A stretch of DNA of 64,000 bases from Draconibacterium orientale (GTDB taxonomy: Bacteria > Bacteroidota > Bacteroidia > Bacteroidales > Prolixibacteraceae). The number at the start of each line of letters is the position of its first letter. Position 1 is the stretch's first letter. A model generated the notes under the pieces. The model was given only the letters and a program-made list of their open reading frames with translations. It ran no database searches and was not told the DNA's origin. The stretch lies in the NCBI RefSeq assembly GCF_000626635.1, contig NZ_CP007451.1:1550001-1614000 (forward strand), in the 5' to 3' direction. Below, one piece after another: positions 55,046 to 62,276 of this stretch. A program made the translations under genes and the position numbers.

Positions 55046-56371
55046 ATGAGAATATCATATAACAAACCAAAATGGCTAATCCTCATGGCTTTTTTTTCTC
55101 TCGCTAATCCACTTACAGGGTGCACTGAAGAGGGAGTAGATACAGATTTCTCACCTGATTTTTCGTATTCATTTGTCGATGATAATAACGTAAAGTACAC
55201 CAACAAAACGGAGGGAGAATACTGGCGAATGGAATGGGATTTTGGCAACGGAGTTACCGAAACTACCATTTCAAAAACAGAAGAATTTACCATCTATTAT
55301 CCTGAAGCCGGCGATTACAATGTAAGCCTGCAGGTAACCAGTAAGGATGACGATAAAAAATCGGTTTCGAAAACAATAACGGTTACACACACCGATTTTG
55401 CCGTTGATTTCTCGGCCAACATCGATCCTGCAAAACCCAACTACATAAACCTTGAAAATACCACAATTGGCGATTATGATTCGTTTGAATGGAAATTCAG
55501 AAATAAAACCATTGAAAACGAAACCAATGCTGTAGCGTATTTCCCCTATGCCGGAACTTACACCGTTGAGTTAATTATTACCAAAAACGGAGAGACCTTC
55601 TCTTCAACAAAAAATATTTCAATTGCAGCCAACGACTCAGAATACTTCTCGAAACTGGAACTGGTTTGGGAAGACAATTTTGATGGCGATGCCGTAAATA
55701 CCGACAACTGGACCTTCGAAACCGGATCGGGTGGCTGGGGAAACAACGAGCTGCAAAACTATACCGCAGGCGATAATGCCGTGGTTAAGGATGGTATACT
55801 CACCATTACTGCCGAAAAAATAAACGACGCAAAAGTTGCAGGATCATACAATTCGTCACGCATGATCACCAGTGGCAAAAAGGAATTTACTTACGGCCGA
55901 ATGGAAATCCAGGCTAAACTGCCTTCGGGAACCGGAATATGGCCGGCAATATGGATGCTGGGTGCCAACATTGGTACAGCTGGCTGGCCTGCCTGTGGCG
56001 AAATCGACATTATGGAATACGTGGGCTACCAACCCGACACGGTTCATGCAACAGTTCACACTTCGGCCGGATACGGAGGAAACGGAAGTGGCAACAACAA
56101 AGCCCTTGAAACAGCAGAAGAAGAATTTCATGTTTACGGCCTGTTCTGGACCGAAAAAGAACTGGTATTTTATACCGATTCACCCGAAAATGTGACACAC
56201 CGCTATGCGCCCACAAACAAAAACAACGACAACTGGCCGTTCAACAAACCACATTTTTTTATCCTGAATGTGGCAGTTGGTGGTAACTGGGGAGGAGCCC
56301 AGGGAATTGATAATTCCATTTTCCCGCAATCGATGGAAGTAGATTACGTTCGCGTATATCAGGAAATGTAG
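55046..56371 (+). CDS. GH16 laminarinase (endo-beta-1,3-glucanase) with PKD-like domains
   Basis: A 441-residue lipoprotein (C26 in NPLTGC) from the ATG at 55046; an in-frame extension to 54908 adds only non-signal residues. Two PKD-like domains (about 34-113 and 117-195, WRMEWDFGNGV and FEWKFRNKT) precede the GH16 domain (205-441). Catalytic motif GEIDIMEYVG gives nucleophile E319, D321 and acid/base E324; the extra Met in ExDxME is the beta-1,3-glucanase form. KLPSGTGIWPAIWMLG and FILNVAVGGNWGG fit GH16_3. It would cut laminarin at the cell surface. GH3 follows after 17 bases. Confidence 0.94.
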   Translation: MRISYNKPKWLILMAFFSLANPLTGCTEEGVDTDFSPDFSYSFVDDNNVKYTNKTEGEYWRMEWDFGNGVTETTISKTEEFTIYYPEAGDYNVSLQVTSKDDDKKSVSKTITVTHTDFAVDFSANIDPAKPNYINLENTTIGDYDSFEWKFRNKTIENETNAVAYFPYAGTYTVELIITKNGETFSSTKNISIAANDSEYFSKLELVWEDNFDGDAVNTDNWTFETGSGGWGNNELQNYTAGDNAVVKDGILTITAEKINDAKVAGSYNSSRMITSGKKEFTYGRMEIQAKLPSGTGIWPAIWMLGANIGTAGWPACGEIDIMEYVGYQPDTVHATVHTSAGYGGNGSGNNKALETAEEEFHVYGLFWTEKELVFYTDSPENVTHRYAPTNKNNDNWPFNKPHFFILNVAVGGNWGGAQGIDNSIFPQSMEVDYVRVYQEM

Positions 56372-56388
56372 AACAAATACTTACTATA

Positions 56389-58629
56389 ATGAAGATTAGA
56401 GCTTTACTATTAATTATTGGAACCTGGCTGGTAACGGGTTGTTCAACAACATTAACCGACAATCCCGATCCGGTAGAACAAAAGATCAACAGCCTGTTAA
56501 GTGAAATGACGCTGGATGAAAAGATAGGCCAGATGCAGCAGGTTAACGACGGCTTTTTTGGCGACGAAGAAGCCACAAAACAAGCCATTAGAGACGGCAA
56601 AGTGGGATCGTTTCTGAACATCGTTGGTGCCGAGCGGGCTGCCGAGTTTCAACGTGTTGCCCTGGAAGAAAGCAAACACGGAATTCCCTTGCTTTTTGGG
56701 CGCGATGTAATTCACGGCTATCGCACTATTTTCCCTATTCCGCTGGGAATGGCATCCTCGTGGGAACCCGAACTGGCTGAAAAGGCGATGCGCATTGCGG
56801 CTGTTGAAGCCTCATCGATGGGAATTAACTGGACATTTGCACCAATGATGGATGTTACCTGGGATCCGCGCTGGGGACGAATTGCCGAAAGTTGTGGCGA
56901 AGATCCGTTGCTGACTTCTGAGTTTGCTGCTGCCATGGTAAAAGGATTTCAGGGCGACCTGGGCGATCCAACAGCTGTAGCAGCCTGTGCCAAGCACTTT
57001 GTTGGCTACGGAATGTCTGAAGCCGGACGCGATTACAACACCACCTATATTCCCGAACCCTTGCTAAGAAATGTTCACCTTAAGCCGTTTAAAGCAGCAG
57101 CCGATGCCGGAGCATTAACATTTATGTCGGCATTTAACGATTTAAACGGTGTACCAACATCCGGAAATGAATTCACGCTAAAGCAAATTTTGCGCAACGA
57201 GTGGAACTACGAAGGAATGGTGGTTAGCGACTGGGGATCGATTGAGGAAATGATTAACCATGGTTTTGCTGCCGATAAAAAACAAGCCGCCGAAATTGCC
57301 GCCAAAGCCGGTGTTGACATGGAAATGGCAACAACCTGTTACGCCGACAATTTAAAAACATTGATTGATGAAGGCGTGATTACTGAAGATATGATCGACA
57401 CGTATGTGGGCAATATTTTGCGTGTAAAATTTAAGCTGGGATTATTCGAGAAAGCTTACGACAATCATGTTTCAACCGACACCATTCTGGCACCAAGCCA
57501 CCTGGCTGTATCGCGCGAAGCAGCACGAAAAAGTATGGTTTTGCTGAAAAACAACAATAACACTTTGCCCATTTCAAAAAATATTCATTCGCTGGCCGTA
57601 ATTGGTCCGTTGGCCGATGCCGCACGCGACCAGCTGGGAACCTGGATTTTCGACGGGCAAGGCGAAGACTCAACAACACCAAAACAAGCTTTTGGCGAAA
57701 TTATTGGTTCTAGAATGAATTATGTACCTGGTTTGGAATACAGCCGCGATAAATCGGCAAAAGGGTTTGCCGAAGCTGTTGCTGCCGCCAAACGTTCGGA
57801 TGCTATTTTATTCTTTGCCGGCGAAGAATCGATTCTTTCGGGCGAAGCAAATGCACGTGGAATCATTGATCTTCCGGGTGTTCAAACCGAACTGATTACC
57901 GAATTAAGGAAAACAGGCAAACCGCTTATTTTGGTGGTTATGGCCGGAAGACCGCTGGCAATTGGTGCCGAAATGGAAATGGCTGATGCCGTACTTTATG
58001 CCTGGCATCCCGGAACAATGGCCGGACCAGCAGTGGCCGACCTGATTTTTGGTGACTATTCGCCGTCAGGGAAATTACCTGTAACCTTTGTAAAAGGTGC
58101 CGGACAAATTCCGTTTTACTATTATCGTAAAAACACCGGCCGCCCTGCAACCGAAGATGATGTTACTTACATCGACGATATTCCGCGCAATTCAAAACAA
58201 CTATCACTCGGGTTTAAATCCATGCACATTGATTATGGAGTCACTCCTCTCCTGCCCTTTGGATTTGGCTTGAGTTATACCGAGTTTGAATACGAAAATC
58301 TAAAACTGTCATCAAACGAAATGGCAACAAATGGATCAATTACCGTTTCGGCTGATATTAAAAACATCGGCAACTACGAAACGGAAGAAATTGTACAATT
58401 TTATGTGCGCGACAAAGTGGGCAGTATTACCCGACCCATTAAAGAGCTTAAAGGTTTTGAAAAAATAAACCTAAAACCGGGCGATGTAAAAACGGTAAGC
58501 TTCGAGCTGAAAGCTGAAGATCTGCAGTTTTTTAACGGCGATGATTTTGTAATCGAACCCGGTGATTTTGATGTTTGGATCGGGCCGAATTCAGATGAAG
58601 GACTACACAGCACATTTGTATTAAAATAG
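56389..58629 (+). CDS. bglX: GH3 beta-glucosidase (BglX-like)
   Basis: A 746-residue periplasmic lipoprotein (C18 in LVTGC) that removes glucose from beta-gluco-oligosaccharides. The N-terminal barrel has LLFGRDVIHGYRTIFPIPLG, WDPRWGRIAESCGEDP and KHFVGYG. The nucleophile is D281 in MVVSDWGS. The alpha-beta sandwich (about 380-620) includes FFAGEESILSGEANARGIID, whose glutamate is the acid/base region, and AWHPGTMAGPAVADLIFGDY. A fibronectin-III-like domain with NIGNYETEEIVQFYVRD ends the protein. It is the last gene of the laminarin operon. Confidence 0.94.
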   Translation: MKIRALLLIIGTWLVTGCSTTLTDNPDPVEQKINSLLSEMTLDEKIGQMQQVNDGFFGDEEATKQAIRDGKVGSFLNIVGAERAAEFQRVALEESKHGIPLLFGRDVIHGYRTIFPIPLGMASSWEPELAEKAMRIAAVEASSMGINWTFAPMMDVTWDPRWGRIAESCGEDPLLTSEFAAAMVKGFQGDLGDPTAVAACAKHFVGYGMSEAGRDYNTTYIPEPLLRNVHLKPFKAAADAGALTFMSAFNDLNGVPTSGNEFTLKQILRNEWNYEGMVVSDWGSIEEMINHGFAADKKQAAEIAAKAGVDMEMATTCYADNLKTLIDEGVITEDMIDTYVGNILRVKFKLGLFEKAYDNHVSTDTILAPSHLAVSREAARKSMVLLKNNNNTLPISKNIHSLAVIGPLADAARDQLGTWIFDGQGEDSTTPKQAFGEIIGSRMNYVPGLEYSRDKSAKGFAEAVAAAKRSDAILFFAGEESILSGEANARGIIDLPGVQTELITELRKTGKPLILVVMAGRPLAIGAEMEMADAVLYAWHPGTMAGPAVADLIFGDYSPSGKLPVTFVKGAGQIPFYYYRKNTGRPATEDDVTYIDDIPRNSKQLSLGFKSMHIDYGVTPLLPFGFGLSYTEFEYENLKLSSNEMATNGSITVSADIKNIGNYETEEIVQFYVRDKVGSITRPIKELKGFEKINLKPGDVKTVSFELKAEDLQFFNGDDFVIEPGDFDVWIGPNSDEGLHSTFVLK

Positions 58630-58679
58630 TAACTTAAAACAACTAAGGGTGAAAAACATCCTTTACTAACTAACATTAG

Positions 58680-58714
58680 CAGGCATTTCCATTGGCGAAA
58701 TGCCTGTTTTTTTT
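58680..58714 (+). terminator. Terminator of the PUL C operon
   Basis: Perfect 10-bp stem CAGGCATTTC (58680-58689) / GAAATGCCTG (58697-58706), loop CATTGGC, followed by eight Ts. It ends the laminarin operon 51 bases after the GH3 stop. Confidence 0.92.
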
Positions 58715-58814
58715 GCTTTATGCACCCGGGGGATGATTCCGTGCCCCTGTCTTATGATTTCTCTGAAAAGCCTAGGGGTAAGGAAATTGAGGGAATTCAG
58801 AATGAAACAGATGA

Positions 58815-59375
58815 TTATTTCTGCCTTTTAAACTCAACTTTCCAAAGTCCACGGAAATCATTCAGCTTATAACCCGTTGCCAAATCATTCGGATACAGTT
58901 CATTCAGCTTTGCTTTGGTTGCCGCGTTAATATCGGTCTCCGTATTTCCATGACATTTTAAACAGGCCGGCATCCCAGTTCTGATCGGCTTGTAATAAAC
59001 CAAATCATTGCCATTTTGCAATACCGTGTCAGCCAGTTGTTCGTTGGCAAAAAGTTCCCACAGTTGTTTTTCCTGCCCGGTACTCAGCGCATTTTGCGGA
59101 TTACGGTTTTTGGCCGAAACTCTTGAAATGTCACAATCAAATACACCCTTCAAACTATCCACAATTGAGTTTGCCTCAAGGTTACAGAACTTAACCGCAT
59201 ACTCAGTCCCGCCGGTTTGAATGGCTTTCCCCACATTACTTAAAAGCACTGTTTGTACATTGGCTGTAATTTCCTGTCCGCTGTTTTCATATTTTTTGTA
59301 GGTTTCCTTATCCAGTTTCGGAGAACAGGCAAAACAAAGAAACAGAAGAAAAATTGGATAGATTTTATCTGTCAT
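58815..59375 (-). CDS. DUF3365 c-type-haem lipoprotein
   Basis: A 186-residue exported lipoprotein with C17 as lipobox cysteine (CFAC) and one haem attachment motif C138-L-K-C141-H142. The fold block AVKFCNLEANSIVDS and YYKPIRTGMPACLKCHGN are those of the DUF3365 (Tll0287-like) family, which are haem-binding sensors or electron carriers. It lies alone between the laminarin operon and the methionine operon, convergent with the former. Its role here is not indicated by neighbours. Confidence 0.85.
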   Translation of the reverse strand: MTDKIYPIFLLFLCFACSPKLDKETYKKYENSGQEITANVQTVLLSNVGKAIQTGGTEYAVKFCNLEANSIVDSLKGVFDCDISRVSAKNRNPQNALSTGQEKQLWELFANEQLADTVLQNGNDLVYYKPIRTGMPACLKCHGNTETDINAATKAKLNELYPNDLATGYKLNDFRGLWKVEFKRQK

Positions 59376-59504
59376 AGCTCACATTTCTTAATTAAACAAT
59401 TCAAAATAGCGTTAATTCGTTAACTGCAAGTTCTGCTTTATTTGTTAAATCACAAAATCAACTATCTTTGTTGCATCAAATATTCTTTCAAAAAAGGGTG
59501 TTTG

Positions 59505-59611
59505 ATTATATAGAAGAGTGGAGAGATCGGGCTCTGTGAAACTCTGGCAACCTTGTCCGCCAGCCGACGGATAAAACGGTGCCAATACCCGGCCGGAAAC
59601 GGAATTATAAT
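59505..59611 (+). ncRNA. SAM-I riboswitch
   Basis: The consensus of the SAM-I (S-box) aptamer is present in order: AAGAGTGGAGAGATCGGGCT, CTGTGAAACTCTGGCAACC and, after a variable P3 stem, GGTGCCAATACC. The closing P1 stem ATTATA (59505-59510) / TATAAT (59606-59611) matches perfectly. SAM binding would shut down the homocysteine and methionine genes that follow. I see no classical terminator right after P1; the mini-ORF start only 14 bases downstream suggests translational or leader-mediated control. Confidence 0.92.
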
Positions 59612-59624
59612 TAAAACACAATCG

Positions 59625-59702
59625 ATGAAGAAACTGCACTACAAATTATTTTTTACAAGCTACTTACACGGGGCAAATATGTGTATGCACCAGCGGTTTT
59701 AA
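59625..59702 (+). CDS. 25-aa mini-ORF after the SAM riboswitch (leader peptide candidate)
   Basis: ATG at 59625 opens MKKLHYKLFFTSYLHGANMC, then MHQRF, stop at 59700-59702. The C-terminal MCMH codons (Met-Cys-Met-His) lie directly after an aptamer that senses the methionine product SAM. The stop overlaps a palindrome GCGGTTTTAACCGC (59693-59706). The frame lies 14 bases after the aptamer and 114 bases before the first enzyme gene. Whether it is translated, and whether Met/Cys stalling tunes the operon, is an inference. Confidence 0.55.
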   Translation: MKKLHYKLFFTSYLHGANMCMHQRF

Positions 59703-59777
59703 CCGCATAAATTTGAGCAGAGTAAAAATACCTTTAACAAAAACTAAAAGACTGCAGACGATTTCGAAAAGTACAAA

Positions 59778-59808
59778 CTTCCGACTTCGGACTTCAGTCT
59801 TCCGACTT
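59778..59808. repeat. CTTCCGACTT repeat before the homocysteine gene
   Basis: Two copies of CTTCCGACTT (59778-59787 and 59799-59808) flank CTTCGGACTT in the leader, ending eight bases before the start codon. It is the kind of dispersed sequence seen in intergenic gaps of this phylum. The rest of 59376-59816 is the riboswitch, the mini-ORF and a GCGGTTTTAACCGC palindrome. Confidence 0.5.
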
Positions 59809-59816
59809 AATTAAAT

Positions 59817-60980
59817 ATGTCGACAACAAAATCGTACGAAGAAATTAACCAAAAACTGAAGGCCGGGAAAGCAGTGGTTTTAACCGCCGAAGAAGTTGCG
59901 GAAATGGCGAAAGAAATGTCGCCCGAAGAAATAGTTGAGAAAGTTGATGTAGTAACCACAGCAACCTTTGGCGCCATGTGCTCGTCGGGCGCAATTATAA
60001 ATTTTGGTCACGCCGATCCGCCCATCCGAATGGAAAAAATACGCTTAAACGGCGTTCCGTGTTACGAAGGACTGGCCGCTGTTGATTCATACATCGGAGC
60101 TACAGCCTGCGATCCTGACAATCCGGAATACGGCGGTGCACATGTTATTCAGGATTTACTGGAAGGAAAAGATGTGGTTTTGGAAGCCTGGGGAAAAGGC
60201 ACCGATTGTTATCCGCGCAAGCATATTAAAACAAAAATCAACATCAACACCATAAATGAGTTTACGCTTTTTAATCCGCGAAATGCGTATCAGAATTACA
60301 ATGTGGCGGTAAATACCACATCAACGATAAAACATACCTACATGGGTACTTTGTTGCCCAATTTGCGTAACGCCACCTACTCCACTTCGGGCGAATTAAG
60401 CCCGCTGCTCAACGATCCGGAGTTTAAAACCATTGGGCTGGGAACACGCATATTTTTAGGAGGTACGCAAGGATTTGTTGTTTGGCCCGGAACACAGTTT
60501 CACACCACAAAACCGAAAAACGAACTGGGTGTTCCGGTAACAAACGCCGCCACCATTGCCGTTATAGGCAACCTGAAAGAAATGTCGGCCGAGTACATTC
60601 AGGCTGCATCGTACGAAAAATATGGCGTAAGTATGTTTGTGGGAATTGGAATTCCAATCCCGGTTTTAAATGCCGATATTGCTAAACGTGTATCGATTAA
60701 TAACAGCCAGATTGAAACTTCGGTGCTCGATTACGGAACGGTTGGAACGCCAAAACTGGGGCAGGTTACCTACGAAGAGTTACAGTCGGGAACCATAAAA
60801 GTAAAAGGCAAAAAGATAAGAACCGCGCCGGTTGCCAGCTTAAAGAAAGCACGCAAAATTGCCGATGAATTGAAAAAATGGTTGCAAAATGGTGAATTTG
60901 AAGTCACTAAACCCGTGCAAATGTTCCCTGCCAATACATCGTTAAACGCATTACAAGAAACGGAGGTTGACAATGATTAA
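59817..60980 (+). CDS. Homocysteine biosynthesis protein (DUF39/HcyBio, MA1821-like)
   Basis: A 387-residue protein of the DUF39 family, which in methanogens and sulfate reducers makes homocysteine from aspartate semialdehyde and sulfide. Diagnostic blocks: TTATFGAMCSSGAIINFGHA (with the reactive cysteine), GATACDPDNPEYGGAHVIQD, GKGTDCYPRKHIKT, TRIFLGGTQGFVVWPGTQFH and GVSMFVGIGIPIPVLNADIA. It overlaps the next gene by eight bases. It sits directly under a SAM riboswitch with ferredoxin, UPF0280 and metH genes downstream, which strongly supports the role. Confidence 0.93.
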   Translation: MSTTKSYEEINQKLKAGKAVVLTAEEVAEMAKEMSPEEIVEKVDVVTTATFGAMCSSGAIINFGHADPPIRMEKIRLNGVPCYEGLAAVDSYIGATACDPDNPEYGGAHVIQDLLEGKDVVLEAWGKGTDCYPRKHIKTKININTINEFTLFNPRNAYQNYNVAVNTTSTIKHTYMGTLLPNLRNATYSTSGELSPLLNDPEFKTIGLGTRIFLGGTQGFVVWPGTQFHTTKPKNELGVPVTNAATIAVIGNLKEMSAEYIQAASYEKYGVSMFVGIGIPIPVLNADIAKRVSINNSQIETSVLDYGTVGTPKLGQVTYEELQSGTIKVKGKKIRTAPVASLKKARKIADELKKWLQNGEFEVTKPVQMFPANTSLNALQETEVDND

Positions 60981-61383
60981 AAAAAGATACATACTGAATT
61001 TCCCTCCGCAAAGCGGCGACAAAGCGTTTACCTATCACCTGGTAAAAGATTACGATATCAGGATTAATATTCTAAAAGCGGAAGTTTATCCGGGAAAACG
61101 TGGAAGCCTTTTGCTCGAACTTCAGGGCAAAACAGAAAATATTGAAAAAGGCGTTAAATACATTAAAAGTCATAAAATTACCTGCGAATCGCTGGACAAA
61201 CGAATTCGCTGGAAACAAGAAAAATGTATCGATTGTGGCAACTGCACCGCCGTATGTTTTGCCGGAGCTTTAACCATGAACAAAAGCAACTGGGAACTGG
61301 AATTCGACAAAAGCAAATGTGTGGTTTGCGAACTTTGCATTCCGGCCTGCCCGCTGAATTTGTTTGAAATTGATTTTAGATAA
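60973..61383 (+). CDS. NIL-domain 2x[4Fe-4S] ferredoxin (MA1822-like)
   Basis: A 136-residue protein from the ATG at 60973, which has a real Shine-Dalgarno GGAGG seven bases upstream and overlaps the previous stop by eight bases; the TTG at 60967 is less likely. Residues 1-75 form the NIL domain (KVEVYPGKRGSLLLELQGKT-type block). Two clusters follow, EKCIDCGNCTAVCFAGAL and SKCVVCELCIPACPLNLF, each with four cysteines. It is the electron donor partner of the DUF39 homocysteine enzyme. Confidence 0.92.
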   Translation: MIKKRYILNFPPQSGDKAFTYHLVKDYDIRINILKAEVYPGKRGSLLLELQGKTENIEKGVKYIKSHKITCESLDKRIRWKQEKCIDCGNCTAVCFAGALTMNKSNWELEFDKSKCVVCELCIPACPLNLFEIDFR

Positions 61384-61393
61384 AACCAATGGT

Positions 61394-61431
61394 CGTCATG
61401 CTCAATCCGTCAGCTGACGGACAGAATGACG
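61394..61431. repeat. Nested palindrome between ferredoxin and UPF0280 genes
   Basis: An outer stem CGTCAT (61394-61399) / ATGACG (61426-61431) encloses a perfect 16-bp palindrome, TCCGTCAGCTGACGGA (61406-61421). The transcript would fold into a stem-loop between two genes of one operon. No T tract follows, so it is not a terminator. Confidence 0.65.
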
Positions 61432-61451
61432 TAATAAATAATTTCTACTGA

Positions 61452-62204
61452 ATGAATATTTTTGAAGAACGCACCTACCGCAGCCAGTTTAACACCGAAC
61501 GTTTTACGGGTTTTGAAGTAAAACACCTGCAAACCGACCTTTGGATTGGTATCGATCCGGCATCTTATAAAGAGGAAATGCAGGAAGTGGCTTTGGCAAA
61601 AATGAAAACGCTGCGCCAAATTTTCGATGATTATATCGAAAAAGAACCGTTTTTCAGGAAAAGCCTGAAACCCTTTCAGCCGTCGGATTTTGCTCCGGAA
61701 GAAGCAATAGAAATGGCACTGGCTGCCGAGAAAGCCGGAATTGGCCCGATGTCGGCAGTGGCCGGTTTGTTTGCCCGCGAAATTGGCGAAGAAATTTGTA
61801 AAAACTTTTCGGTGAAGGAGCTGTTAGTTGAAAATGGCGGCGACATTTATTTGCTTTTACAGGATGAACTGGTTTTATCTGTTTTTGCAGGCGAATCGAT
61901 TCTCTCCGAGCGTATCGGACTGGTAATCCCGCCGGCAAGTCGTACCTTTGGTATCTGCACTTCGGCCGGAACTGTTGGCCCATCGTTAAGTTTTGGAAAA
62001 GCCGATGCAGTGGTGGTGGTTTGTGAAGATATTCTTATGGCAGACGCACTGGCAACAGCACTGGGAAATAAGGTGAAAACCCCAGACCATGTTGAGAAAG
62101 TGATTAAACAGGCAGAAAATTATAAAGAGATACAATCGTTGCTCATTATTTGCGAAGACAAGATTGGCATTAAAGGAGATAACGAGATACGGATATTGAA
62201 ATAG
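61452..62204 (+). CDS. UPF0280 family protein (third homocysteine biosynthesis gene)
   Basis: A 250-residue ApbE-like protein of family UPF0280 (COG2122). Conserved pieces: YRSQFNTERFTGFEVKHLQT, GIGPMSAVAGLFAREIGEEI, LLVENGGDIYLLL, and GICTSAGTVGPSLSFGKADA with the metal-binding TSAGT-type loop. In methanogens and Desulfovibrio this gene occurs and is required together with the DUF39 and NIL-ferredoxin genes for homocysteine formation. The three genes are adjacent here. Confidence 0.9.
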   Translation: MNIFEERTYRSQFNTERFTGFEVKHLQTDLWIGIDPASYKEEMQEVALAKMKTLRQIFDDYIEKEPFFRKSLKPFQPSDFAPEEAIEMALAAEKAGIGPMSAVAGLFAREIGEEICKNFSVKELLVENGGDIYLLLQDELVLSVFAGESILSERIGLVIPPASRTFGICTSAGTVGPSLSFGKADAVVVVCEDILMADALATALGNKVKTPDHVEKVIKQAENYKEIQSLLIICEDKIGIKGDNEIRILK

Positions 62205-62210
62205 AATTTA

Positions 62211-62262
62211 ACCGCAGAGACGCAAAGACACAAAGAACTTTGCGCCTTCGCGTCTTTGCGGT
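62211..62262. repeat. Palindromic intergenic repeat before metH
   Basis: ACCGCAGAGACGCAAAGACA and the tail GCGTCTTTGCGGT form a long imperfect inverted repeat (62211-62235 against 62238-62262). ACCGCAAAGACGC-type units are widely dispersed in Bacteroidota and relatives. It fills the 72-base gap between UPF0280 and metH. Confidence 0.75.
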
Positions 62263-62276
62263 GAAAGTAAAAACAG

